Source: Climacium dendroides (lineage: Eukaryota > Streptophyta > Bryopsida > Hypnales > Climaciaceae). From it: 64,000 nt of DNA. The position numbers and the translations under genes are program-made. Shown here piece after piece: positions 35,255 through 46,900 of the stretch; the first letter of the stretch is position 1; the number at the start of each line of letters is the position of its first letter. The stretch is from positions 50,606,555-50,670,554 of the forward strand of contig OX467083.1 of NCBI GenBank assembly GCA_950106755.1, written 5' to 3'. Under the pieces are notes generated by a model. The model saw nothing but the letters and a program-made list of their open reading frames with translations. It ran no database searches and was not told where the DNA came from.

Positions 35255-36288
35255 GTGCGGACTAGTCTAATTGTACATTTTTTTGATGACCAGCTTCCAA
35301 AAAATGTTAGTGTGCACCGCCCGATCCCAATGACAACTTTTCCTAGTGGGGGACCCCAATCAATAAGTGGATTCCAATGCAATTCCCTACTTCCTGGCTC
35401 TCCCGATTCTGCATTTCAACAGGTAACTCCATCTCAGTGTTGTCTTGCTTTCGTCAGGTAGAAACGCAGGAGCGGAGAGAGGTCGTGCCGCGGAACGTGC
35501 CTCCCTTAGTTCCTCCAACGCGGAGGAAATGGTTGAACATTGTCTTGGACTTGAACGGAGTGCTATGTCAAAGCGTGCAGAAGTCCCCCGGGGATATCAA
35601 ATTTAAGTTCCACAATGTCAAAGACAATGTTCTCTGCCACAGGAATCTGACTAGCATCGGGTCGAAGTTTGTGTATGCTCGAAAGAATGTCGGAGAGTTT
35701 TTGCGTCAGCTCTTGGAGATCGCGGATAGGGTTGTCGTGTGGACCTCCATAATGAAGAAAACTACAGAACCCATCGCAGGACACTTGTTCCAAGGCTGTA
35801 AAGCCCTTTACAATATCCTAGGCCAGGAGCGGTGCACGACGATAGAAATCGCTCCCGGCAAATTCTTTCACCAAGGGGGGAAGAAACTATTCATGAAAGT
35901 CTTGGAAGATGGCCTCTTCCAGATCAACGATGGGAATAGGCCATTTTACATGTACGAAACCATTCTCATTGACGATACTCCCCTAAAGAGTATCTGCAAT
36001 GTGAGTGGAAACGCGATTTTCTTAGATTCATGGTCTCACGCTAAGCAAAGAGACGACGTGCTCATGGGAGAGCTCCTTCCATGGCTACGGTGCCTACATG
36101 AACATTGCTTAGAAGGCAAGCTGATGGAGTATGTAGACAACAACCGAATCGGCTTACAGCCACTCAGTCGCGATGACTTGTGCCTCAAAGTTGTAGTAGA
36201 AGCCATGAAAGAGTCCGCAAGGGTTATGGGTGCGCGCTACAAGCTCGGCACCGGCAATATAATCAGTCCCCGTAATCGTAGGAAGTAG
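35255..36288 (+). CDS. FCP1/NIF-like HAD phosphatase carried by GT
   Basis: The domain starts after a possible 35-nt intron (35423-35457). It shows KWLNIVLDLNGVLCQSV, the HAD motif I region, where FCP1-type enzymes have DLDxTL. Here the second acidic residue is Asn (DLN), as it is in the inverted copy. Next come FLRQLLEIADRVVVWTSIM (motif II, Thr-Ser), a Lys region (LFMKVLEDGLF) and ILIDDTPLKSICNVSGNAIFL (the motif III/IV DD). FCP1/SCP enzymes remove phosphate from serine on polymerase-II tails and other nuclear proteins. With the D-to-N change this copy may be inactive or only bind. The frame is open over 277 residues after the intron with no stop, unlike most genes here. It ends at TAG 36286-36288. 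An upstream open part (35255-35422) is serine/proline-rich. Confidence 0.65.
35423..35457 (+). other. Putative 35-nt intron ahead of the phosphatase
   Basis: It runs GTAACTCC to TTCGTCAG. Removing it joins the frame ...GSPDSAFQQ to VETQERREV. The second GT copy has a gap of exactly the same length, with diverged middle and the same borders (63920-63954), joining GSPTSAFIQ to VASEGRREV. Both copies are also open when it is read through, so splicing is not proven. Confidence 0.45.
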
Positions 36289-36534
36289 GCCGCGTGGCAT
36301 AGGGATATTGAGAAAATTCTAGGGCGGCATGTTGTATGATATACTTATGTAAATATATTGGTTTGTATAGACTATTTACAATTTTCATTGAAAATCTCTA
36401 TGAGTTCCTAGTCTTGTCCTTACAAGGGTGTTGTTGTTTGACTTGCATTTCTGAATTTCGATTCTTTGTATGTCTTCTTCTGTAGTCGGTGTATGTATGA
36501 GTCTGCATGAAAAATGACTATTTCTTGCACCAGG

Positions 36535-37289
36535 TAGTAGAGGAGCCGTCCCGCAAGCCAACAAAGAAACAACGACTCACGAGGAGTATGCTATCCGGGT
36601 CTGAAAAACCACGATCTAGAGGGTTGGATTCTTTTGCAGGGAGCGGATGCTCAGCTCCTGTATCCAAACCGTACATGTTGCATTCGGTCGTTGATGCCTC
36701 GTCTGCGGCCATAGACTACTCCAAGGGAGATGTCGAGGACAGCGTCGTTGATTCACCGCCAAGTCGCGATTGGTCCAAGTCGCGCACTTGTTCTTTGTCT
36801 CCGTTGAAACTGACTTCGTCCGCTAGAGGGGGGCCCATCTCTCCGACTTTGCGCGCAAAGGGTGGAACAAGTAGATAACTCGATCTCCTCGGCGAAGAAT
36901 GTCAAAGTCGTCCTAGAATCGACGATAACATGGCTCATCCATCTGATGCTCTACGTCTTGAGCTTCATACTCCGAACAAGTCGGCGTCTGGTGTAGACCA
37001 CCATCCGATCATCCAAGATCGAATGCCAACTCCGCGTGCTTTACCTCGGCTCGAAGATAATGGATTGCGACGTACCATGTCCTTGGGAGCACGTCGGTTG
37101 CCCTCAACGGATAGTCTCTTCCGTCAGAGGGTTCTTAGAGATCATCAACGTTCTCTGCGCTCTAACTCTAGTGGGAATCCTTCTCTATACAAAGACAATG
37201 TAATTACGTCAACTTCTAAACCGCCAACCGGAGGATCAAAGTCCCTTTCTGCTTCCGATCTTATTCCTGGCGCATGCAGACAGAAGTGA
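36535..37289 (+). CDS. Basic, serine-rich tail gene of GT, partly broken
   Basis: After an acceptor TTTCTTGCACCAG at 36534 the frame reads VVEEPSRKPTKKQRLTRSML and KPYMLHSVVDASSAAIDYSK to TAG at 36878. A related frame (36930-37289) carries LPRLEDNGLRR and RRLPSTDSLFRQRVLRDHQRS. The inverted copy has the same blocks in a single frame (62094-62912), so this copy has lost its frame between 36850 and 36930. It is low-complexity and basic, with SP/TP dipeptides (SPLK, SPTL), as in nuclear phosphoproteins. It always lies downstream of the phosphatase. The function is unknown, though substrate-like SP sites beside a phosphatase are suggestive. Palindrome copies at 36908 and 37041 lie within it. Confidence 0.5.
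36908..37060. repeat. Two weak palindrome sites in the tail gene
   Basis: At 36908-36928 the right arm TCGACGATAA is canonical, while the left arm is poor. At 37041-37060 the site TTACCTCGGC TCGAAGATAA is one base short. The second encodes PRLEDN, and the equivalent position in the inverted copy (62470-62490) encodes PRLEDD. Confidence 0.6.
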
Positions 37290-37816
37290 AAGCATAATAT
37301 ATCAAGCAGCTCGAGCTCCTAGAGGGGGCAAGATGGTAAATGCGGGCTTGCGTACCCTTCTCGACGTGAGGATATCTTGAGAGCGGTCGCGAAGCTCTAG
37401 GATACAGAAAACAACAATAAGTAAAGTGACGTAGTATATTTTTCGAAGCCTTTGGTTTCTGAGTTTTCTTTACTATAAATAGACAGGCTGTATATGGAAA
37501 CCTTAATATGATTAAAGTAGTAATAGGTCGCATGTATATTGAGGGTCTTCATTTTTCATTTTTGGAGATAGCTAGATATGCAGAGTACACCTCCACATTT
37601 GTTAGAGCATTTCTGTATACTGAGGCTTCATGCCGCTTTATATTTTGTAAAAAAAGTGGCCCTCATTTTACACTGATTTTTGGACTGCTCTTTGACGCCT
37701 TAATGAACGCTATAATAAATAACGCTATAATGCTTCATGTTTATCTTAGAATTCAACAACTTTCCGTTCACTGAAGCTTTCGAGGTCTAATTCAAAAGTC
37801 TCAAAATGACCATTTT

Positions 37817-37841
37817 GTCTCAATTTAACGAATAAGGCCTT
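37817..37841 (-). repeat. Right terminal inverted repeat of GT copy 1
   Basis: Reverse complement reads AAGGCCTTATTCGTTAAA then TTGAGAC, one mismatch from the left end over 25 bp. It is followed by the duplicated CTAT at 37842-37845. Just inside, a shared AAAATGGTCATTTTGAGAC block also occurs at the start of GT copy 2. Confidence 0.85.
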
Positions 37842-38781
37842 CTATTCCATTTATACCACCAGTAGGAACTTTTGAGCGCTGCAGAAACAATCCAGTATGA
37901 CACTGGAAAGGCTATTCTGTCATACGGACTTTCTGGAGAAAAAGCGGAAGATCCGGTCGAGTCGAAACCGAAAGAGCGACCCGTGGAACCTCTGACCGAT
38001 CCAAAGAACAAGAAGAGGAAGTCAACCAATCCAGGGTCGCGAGCCAAACCACCAGCAATGGAGAGGGGGGAGTCAAATAAAGGACCAGAAGTAGAATCCG
38101 AATCAGTATTTTTCAATGCTGGGTTCGAATGGATACGAGAGGCCAAGGTACTCCACGACAGTTTGGCGGATCTGGTGATAGACACGGCGGAAGTTTTGAA
38201 GGTAGAACCGGATCAGATTGTAGAAGCCATCAAATGACTGCCCAAATCGGAAGATCTAAAGCAAAGGGAGGACCGAATTCAGGAGTTGGAGGCGGAACGG
38301 AATCAGCTCCAAGCCCGACTGAATTGGGCGGAAGGGGAGATGGTAGCTTCAAAGGAAAAAGAGAAGGAGGCCCTCTCTCTTGTCAAAAACCTATCCAAAG
38401 CAATCGACATCAAGGCCAACGTCATCACAAAAGCGGCTTTGTTTGATTTGAAGATGATACAGGAGGTCCACATCACTGGGACCAAGATAGTGACCATCCT
38501 TGCAAGGATTGAGCGGGTTTTAGGAGAGCTACGACAGCTATTGGTGGCCATCGATCCGAATCAGGTGATGGAATTTTCAACCTTTCCTGGACTCCCTTTT
38601 GTCTCAGGCACTCGAGAGAGACCAGTAGCGGATTGAGCAGCTCGAATGGAGGGACTGAGAGGGATACTCACGACAGCTAAGCCTACTTCCAGCAAGATAC
38701 GAATGATGGAGTTAAATTTGAGGCCAGCTTCGGAACCGGAACACGAGTCTAGAGTGAAATCGGTTCCGGTACCATCCAAAG
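37842..38781 (+). mobile_element. Copy B, 3' part
   Basis: It continues copy B immediately after GT, matching copy A from FHLYHQ through the coiled coil to VPVPSK. It contains TAG where copy A has CAG (HQ*EL), TGA where copy A has CGA (near 38236), and TGA near 38635. At 38782 it is cut by element E, and its remaining 3' part was not found in the window. Confidence 0.8.
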
Positions 38782-40925
38782 TGTCGCAACGTGAATTTTT
38801 GTTTCGTTCAGTTTATCTAGAAATTAGAGCGGAAAGTAGTTGGGAAGAACCGGATTGGAATGCTAGTCGTAGGAAAATCGGATATATACACACAAAAAAT
38901 GAAATAGTAGGTAGACCAGATTCAATTCAGTTGAAAATTTCAAATTGGTCGGGACCGGAAACCCATCCGAAATTAGGATAGAAACCGGATTAGGGTTGGA
39001 CCGGACGTCAAGCCGCCAAACCGGAAATAGTCATTATGACCACGACGGAGTCCTGGGGCTATTTAAAGACCAAGCTTGCCAGTCTCACCACTTTCATTTC
39101 CTCGCGAGATTGGACGCTCCTCATGTTGTTTACAGCATTTGGTACCCTCGTGTCAGGAGAGTGTGATTCAGTAGAATTTTGGTACTTCCGGTTGAGACCG
39201 GAGAGAGAAGAAAGGAACAGGATGTGCGGCTAGGAGCGGGTGAGGTAGAATCGGTGAGGAAATCCGTATGAGAGGTGATCCACCCCATGCCGCTACTACG
39301 TCGGAAGAGAGCGGGGTCGTCAGGATCCGGTCCGGTCGAGGTGAAACTCCAAAAGATATTTCCGGTGATTCCCTTAGACGAACAAGAGAAGGACCAACTC
39401 ATAGAAGACTTAACTTCTATGGGTTGCCCGGGGTTCACTGAGAAACCTTGGGGATTCCGGGAGGAGAGAATGGTGAAGGAACTCTTGAGTTCGATAACAC
39501 CTTGAGAGGGAATCTGTCCCTCTGGACTGAGGAAGTCTGGAGAGGAGTGTATGATTTCCGGGTAGGGGGGCGTGGAATGGTTGGCCGGAAGGATGAATTC
39601 ATCCAGGGGAAGTTCCATGGCGTTCCCAACCCTAAGGACAGATATGTAGTTGACGACTGCATAAACGACCAACACCATTGTCTTTTGAGGTTTCTGATTC
39701 CGATCCTCCATCCGGAGAAACTGACAAGGGTGACAATCACCCTAGAAAATACCATTTTCGGTTCTCTGAGCGGAACTCGGAACGTGGATTGGGCCTGGAT
39801 CCTTTTTGATCTGGTAACCCAACTCATCGGGAGGATAGGAAAGAGTAGGGCTACACCCATATGCCCGTACTTGTACCACCTGTACCACAACCATCAACGC
39901 CTAACGAATGATGAGGAGAAGGAGTGGAAGGCTCAAGGAGCTCTCCTGAAATATGGGGAATCAGAAGAAGACAAAGAAGCAGAATCGGTTCCGGATTCGG
40001 ATCCAGAAACGGAAGAAGAGGAGGAAGAGTTGATGCCGCCAATCAAGCGACAGAAGACAATTCCTCCCCATAGGCGAGGAATACCTCCAAGTCATGGCCC
40101 GTCAACTCCAGATGAGAAACGGAAGGGTGTTATGGGGGAAGAAATGGATCCACGGGATCCATTCAATAATTTGATTGGCATTTTTTTCCAGTGTCCGGGC
40201 GGATTGGGAAGTGAAGCATCTGACCCTGCAGGCGATCGGAAGACTGGTGGATGCACCGCGAGACAGCCAGCTACTAGCGAAGGTAGCCGACTGTATCACC
40301 GATCCGGTCGAGTACCGGAGGCGGGAGGAAGAAGTAATCCGACTTCAGACAGAGGCGGATACCTTGAAGGCGGAAAATCTCGTCCTGAGGGAGGATGCAA
40401 CCGCCATGAGGGAGACAGCAGAAGAAATACGACGGATAGCGGACTAGGTGAAGGACAATCTTAGAGTATCTAGGGCGGTCGCCTCCAAGGCCAAGTTATT
40501 CGACGACGAAGTCCATAAGGAGAAGAAACTATCCGATGCTAGGATAGTAAGGATTCTCACAGACTATGCGGAGCGGGTTGAGACGATAGTGAAGGAGGCA
40601 CAAATTTCAGCAGACCGGATTGAAGAGAGCAGTCGGAAACTGATGGAAGGTAAGGAGGTCCCTCTGTCGGAGCTCTCCCTACCAGAAGAGTTTCCGGATG
40701 TGACAACTGCTGAAGAAGGGAAGGATAAGACTCCTAAGTCCAAGATGACTACACAGGCGTCTAAACCGGCAAACACCCCAGAATCCGCCATCGATCTGGA
40801 ATCCACACCCAATTCCGGTCAAGCCGATCCAGTTCCAAAACCTATGGATGGGGAACGGAACCGGAACCTGACTGAAATCTTTGAGGGGATGGAAGTCGAG
40901 CTGAAGAGTCCTACCTTAGCATGGT
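38782..40925 (+). mobile_element. Element E: second gag-like family, 5' part
   Basis: It begins TGTCGCAACGTG inside copy B. A leader contains a TATA-like GGGGCTATTTAAAG near 39056, then a gag-like ORF. Related to F: both keep the MPxLxRKRxGSS start and the GERNRNLTE end. It is interrupted at about 40925, where the frame should continue, by the K element. No 3' end or target duplication was found. Confidence 0.6.
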
Positions 40926-40933
40926 TGTCATAA
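39287..40933 (+). pseudogene. Gag-like ORF of element E, frameshifted
   Basis: It starts MPLLRRKRAGSSGSG. The domain (LWTEEVWRGVYDFRVGG, then PNPKDRYVVDDC and ILHPEKLTRVTITLEN, PYLYHLYHNHQRL) parallels copy A but is a separate family. Frame breaks occur near 39470 and 40180, and a TAG lies at about 40445. The second half is a coiled coil (RREEEVIRLQTEADTLKAEN) ending DGERNRNLTEIFEGM. It is broken and incomplete. Confidence 0.65.
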
Positions 40934-41099
40934 TGGACGGACGTTCGGTTCGCCCGGCCGGCTCGCCCGGCCGATACAGTCAACACAAAGTTGACTTTAT
41001 GAAAATGGAAAAATAGGCCACGTGGATGCCACTGGGATGCCACGTAGATTCTGGAACATGCAGGGCGCGGACACCATCGTCAGGGCGCGGATGGGATTT

Positions 41100-42790
41100 A
41101 ATAAATATACTAAATTAATATGCTTTTTACATATTTTCATTTCATATTCCATATTCCAAGTCACTACAACAGTCCATATTTTTATTTAATGTTAGATCAT
41201 ATCACTGTAATACCCAAATAAATTCCATATCTTAATCAATCCATCATTCTATATTTTTGTAGGGTATTAAATTACCTCATCATAAGTTTGTAACATCCAA
41301 ACCACTTCCACGTCCAAATCACTCCACCAATCCACTACTCCATAAAATTTTTGGGTGTTACATTATATTACACTGACACCCAAAGCATTTCCATATTCAA
41401 AAGCACTCCACCATTCATATTTCTTTTAATGTTAGATTATATAACTCCTTCAAAATAATTGGCCACCCTAAAATAAATTGGTATGCTTTTCAAAAGCTTT
41501 GGTCACCCCATCTCCCCTTTTGGACATAGATTTTTAAAGCACACTTCCATTCCAAGTGACTGCCATTATTTTTTGGGCGGAATCATTCTCTTTCCTATTT
41601 TTTTGGCATCATTACCATAAGTCTTTTATTTGAATTCAATGCCACTTGTGTAGGGTGGAATGACTTTTTTTTCCTATTTTATTTTCCGTGATTAGCAAAA
41701 TTGTTCCATCCCAAGCCGAGGCCATTTCTTTTTCGTTGATCATTCCCATTCCTTTCATTTTTTGCTCCATAGCAAAACTCTTTCATCCCAAGTGAATTCC
41801 ATTTATTTTTTGTGGTATCACAACTCTATTTGAACTAAATGGTAATTTTTTGGGGTGTTAGTTGAAATCACTTTGACACACTATTTTTTGTGGGCTTCTC
41901 TTTCTCACAAAATTGTTCCAACCCAAGCCCAATCCATTTTGTATTTGTTCTATCATTTCCTTTCCTATTTTTTTTCCATTAATGAACAAAGCTCTTCCCA
42001 TCCCAACTCTATGCCATTCTTTTTGGTTCGGATCATTCTCTCTTTTTTTTTTTTGCTTCATTCCTAAAACTCTCCCATCCCAACTCATAGTTATTCTTTT
42101 CTTTTCGAACATTTTTTTTTGAAAGAAATGGACAATTTTCATGTTCTAACATTCCAATTTCTATTTTGTTTTGGTTCATTAATTAGGAAGACTATTTTAT
42201 TCGAACTCATAGTTCTGCTTTATTTGTTCAATCTTTCCCTTCCCTATTTTATTTTTCTAATTCACTAAAGTTATCCATCTGAACTCAAAGCCATTATTCT
42301 TATTTTTTTGTTCCATCATTCTTTGTCCAATTGTCCTTTTATTTATTTATTTCATTACTAAAATTATTCCAATCTACTTCAATGTCATTCTTTTTTTTGG
42401 TGGATCAATTACTTTCTTTTGGAGGGGGGACTTCATTAACTTCTAGAACATAGACCTGTTCTTTTAATGCATTGTTTTTTCCATTTGTTCAAAAAAAAAC
42501 AAAAAAAAACATAGACCTACTGAAAAAATATAGTGTATGTATTTTTATACCAAACTACTGCATTCACTGTTTTTGTAGAGGTTTTACCATCAACTCATAG
42601 AATTCATAAAAAATAAAAATGCAATGAGAAAGAACAATGATATGGCATATTAATATATTATGACATTTTGAGTAGAGAATACATCCGATTTTATATATAT
42701 TTGAGATGTTTCACAATTGCCAAGTATGTACACATGGTCCTCTACGAGGATGGTTTACCTTCTATGCCTGAACTATATGGTAAACTACAA
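41100..42790. repeat. AT-rich array, left arm of K
   Basis: Imperfect units of about 60-90 bp read like CCATCCCAACTCTATGCCATT followed by T-rich DNA. The array is the reverse complement in style of the one at 50900-52360. There is no gene; frames here are T-rich artefacts. Confidence 0.6.
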
Positions 42791-43998
42791 AAATTAAAAA
42801 AAACTAAATACTATGTACGATAACAACAATCTGGCATAGTCCAACAGTGGGGGGCCTTCTTCAATGTGTCCAGAACATCTTGCACTGTCGCCCTTTCACT
42901 CACATCATCTTTCATGAGGCTTTTCAATTTGATCCTGAGGTTCACATATTGCTCTGGATTCTTTGTTGTAAAGTATTTGGGGTCCCACTCCTCTTGCCAA
43001 ATTGCAGTTGCTATCCATCCCACCGCATATGCATCAGTTGCCATGGAGTACAAATGCGTTTTCTGCATGGCCTCAATTGAATTAGCTGAACCTTGCTCTC
43101 CGTATACATAAAACAACTCAGGGGCTGCAAACTTTCGCTTTTTCTTTTCCTTCGCTAGGGTCTCCATGTTGGGAAAGCCATACCTTGATGGCTCCTTCTC
43201 TACAACTCGGCTAGAAAGTCCCCAATCACATATCCCTATGTACACCCTGTGCTCTTTCCAATCATCAAAATGGAGCAAAACATTAAATGGAGTTATGTCG
43301 TTGTGCATGTACTGCGCATCGTGGCATTTCCCCACAATGACAAGCAAGGAGAGTGCCAAATTCACTCGGTTCCTTCGGTAAGTTGCAACCCATGCAAGCT
43401 CTTCTTTTGTCAGCAGCGTACCTTGTTCACGCTCAATGTCATCCACATTCACTGATTCGTTCACTTTTGAATTGTACTTGGATAAGAAAGAAATTAGAGA
43501 TCCTCCATTCTACCATAGGGTATAGCCTTCCATCGTTTTAGGGTGGATGTACGCAATTCGAATGATGCCAGGATGTATCACTGGACACCCTCCCACCTCA
43601 TTGATGATTCCTTGGCGCTTCTCCTTTTCATTTGTGGTTTTCAAGCTCTTTCCAGCAAAAAATATCCAACTAGAAATGCTCTCAAGTTTTGTAAGCATCA
43701 CCTTCCTCACGGTCCCATATGAACCAACCGCACTATTGTCCGGCATGGGGATGACTTTCACTGTACTTTCAAGCCACTTGAATGTTCCACTCACACAATG
43801 AGCCGTTATGACGTCTTCTATTATCGCTATCCATGGTGCTTGTTTTTTCTTACGCAATGAAGAAAATTGTTGAGCGAAGTTTTGAATGATTTTCAACTTT
43901 GCAACCACCTCTTTATTCTGCATGTCCCAATCGCTACCATCTTCTTTCTTCCCCGTGTGGTAACACCAATTTGACACTATATTGGTTGTAAAGGCAAC

Positions 43999-46900
43999 TG
44001 TCATACACGTAGTTAGCCGTAAGTATCCTTACAACGACAAATTGTTGTAAGATGACACGAATTATTGTTCCAGGGAACTTTTAGTATGATATCGATTGAA
44101 TTAGAAGCATCCGGATTGTGACTACTCACTTAATCCCCCTTATTTCACTTCCCTACCTTATTCCGGAAACTTAGTACATTCCGAATTCCGTTCTGGATCC
44201 GGACACCTTCGGATCTTAGTTCCGTCTCTCTTCTGTCACTGGTTTTTGTTGCCTCTGTTTTACCCTCAGAGGGTCCGTCCTTGATCTAGGAAGGGGTGGG
44301 GACTCACTACTTGTACAATTATCCTCTCTGTACTCTAAATCTACTGAACAACACACCCAAGATAACACAGTCGTAGGAGGAGGGAGGAGTATTCTCTCAC
44401 AGTTTCCGGATTGGCCGATCCGGAATCAGGTCACACAGAGCAATTCTCACACCTCTTTTACTACAACGACGGATCAGAACTTATAAACCCAAAGGAATAG
44501 AATCTCAAGGAGAAGACAATGTACCAAGGGGGAGGTTGGTAGACCTTCCGAAGTAGCGGGAGTTCCTTTCCTTTGGCAGTTGCTTAACTCCGCACAGAAC
44601 CCTCCTAGTTCCGGACTCGCAAGGACCTCTACCGTCTTATCCGGATTGCCGTTCCGGCAATTTAAAAGCACGTCACACTTACACTCCCTTACTCAGCTTC
44701 GCATTCCTTCTCACAAGCTCCACCCCCAGATGATTCGTAGCTCAAGATTCGGATTCCTCCTCTCCCTCCCTTCTCTTTCTCTAGCACAAGGATACAAACA
44801 TACATGCATACACTGAGCCAAAGATTCCGTCTAAGCAAGGTGTAGCTAGAAGCACCCTGGCTGACTTAGATTAAGAAAAGGAAATCGTAATACATATGTG
44901 AAAGCACTAAGATCGAATGGAGTAGGATGGAATGGCAGACAACTAACTTGCATGCCCTTAAAATACTAACACAAAAACCCAAAGTCAACTCCTAAAAGCT
45001 TGAAAAGGAAACCTAGAAATCCAGGCAACCAATCACTGAAAACCCCGGGATATCCGGAAAGACTACTAACTACCGTCCGAGATTGCCGGATTTCTTGACT
45101 ATCCGCCTAAGATTCCGGAAACTAGGTCCATGCTCGAAAATCCGATCCGGATTCTATACTTCTTCTCATACGAATTCTAATGTTTTGGCTTCCGTCCTTT
45201 CCTTGAGCGGCTCCCCGCTTGGCTGGTAGGCGTCCCCTTCGTATTCTTTGCTGGCGTGGTTTTCGCTGTTGCCCGAGTTTGGATATGGCGCGTTGCGGGA
45301 GACGGATCGCTGTCGTCTTCGGTTTCGAAAGTGGAGTGGGCACTCTCCTCTTCAGAATCTTCGATGACTTGACTTCCTTTTCCTTCTCTAGCGGTGTATC
45401 CTCCAATGTTGCGGGTTCGTTTCTTTTCTCCGGTGTGGTCTCTTGCATGTGCACAAATCCTTTCGGATTAGTCCGAGCCGGATTGGTCATTCCACCAATC
45501 CGGTTGATGAGGTCTCCCCTGACTTGCTGTCCCGGAACCTTGAATGATCCGGTCATCAAGTTCGGCATTGTTTGTGACTTGGGGACTTCCGGGGTTGAGA
45601 ATTTGGGTGGTACCGAAACCGATTTCACGCTGGACTCAAGTTCCAGTTCCGAAGCTGGCCTCAAATTCAACTCTGTCATCCGCATTTTGCTGGCGGAAGG
45701 CTCGGCTGGTGTGAGTATCCCCTTCAATCCTTCCATTCGGGTTGCACGATCCGCCACTAGTCTCCCTGGGGTACCTGAGACAAAAGGAAGTTTCGAAAAG
45801 GTGGAGAAATCCATTGCATGGTTTGGGTCGATAGCCGCCAATAGCTGCTGGATCTCCTTCAAAACTCGCTCTATCCTCACAGTGAAGTCTACGAGGATGG
45901 TTACTACCTTGGTTCCGGTAATGTGGCCTTCCGATATCATCTTCGAGTCAAACAAGGCAGCTTTTGTGATGATGTCGGCTTTGATGTTGACTGCTTCGGA
46001 TAGATTTTTGACCAGAGCGAGAGCTTCTTTCTCTTTCTCTTTTGCAGCTGCCATTTCCCCTTCCGCTCAATTCACTCGGGCCTGGAGTTGGTTCCGTTCC
46101 GCCTCCAACTCCTAAATCCGCTCCTCCCTTTTCTTCAGATCTTCCGATTTGGGCAGTCGCTTAACAGCTTCCACAATCTGATCCGGCTCCACCTTCAACA
46201 CCTCCGCGGTATCTATCACCAAATCCGCCAAGTTGTCGTGGAGTACCTTGGCCTCGCGTATCCACTCGAACCCAGCATTAAAAAATGTTGATTCCGTTTC
46301 CACTTCCGGTCCTTTGCTGGACTCCCCCTTCTCCATCGCCGGTGGCTTGGATCGCGACCCCGGATCGGTTGACTTCCTCTTCTTGTTCCTCGGTTCAATC
46401 AGGCGTTCCTCGGGAAGTTCTACCGGATCCGACTCGACCGGATCTTCCGCCTCTTCCCCGGAAAGTCCGTATGACAGGATCGCCTTTCCGGTGTCATACT
46501 GGATTATTTCCGCTGCACTCAAAAGTTCCTGCTGATGGTATAGATGGAAGAAGTAGGTGCTAACTGGGCTTGCCTTCACTCGCGTCACATGATCCGCTAA
46601 TTTAGCCACTATCCCGGCTAAGACTCTATCCCAGTGCACTACCCGGTTCTCCATAGCCCCCAAAATAGTATTGGCCACCGTAATGGTAATCCGTGTTGGC
46701 TTTTCCGGATACAAGATAGGAATTAGAAACTCTAGTATCCGCCTATGTCTCTCGTCCTTGCATTCGCTAATAGCGAATCTGTCCTTAGGGTTTGCAAACC
46801 CAGTGAACTTTCCAGCTACAAAACGGTCCGTCCTCAATGCTAACCCGTTCCCACTCTTCCGGAACTGATAGACGTCCGCCCAGATGTCCTCGGTCCACGT

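Larger units (their letters stand above)
17250..37841. mobile_element. GT copy 1: 20.6-kb DNA transposon with TIRs and 4-bp target duplication
   Basis: The left end starts AAGGCCTTATTCGTTAAA. The right end is the reverse complement over 25 bp with one mismatch (17250-17274 against 37817-37841). CTAT flanks both sides (17246-17249 and 37842-37845). Removing the element plus one CTAT rejoins the copy B frame exactly (STYL then FHLYHQ, as in copies A and C), which proves insertion into copy B. A second, inverted copy starts at 58836. Cargo: a DUF7869-like gene (minus), a ParB/Srx-like to methylase-like gene, a coiled-coil ORF, an FCP1-like phosphatase and a basic tail gene (plus). Many copies of one 21-bp palindrome lie inside. 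A CACTA element is nested at 22841-24038. The superfamily is not assigned; a 4-bp duplication fits several. Confidence 0.85.
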
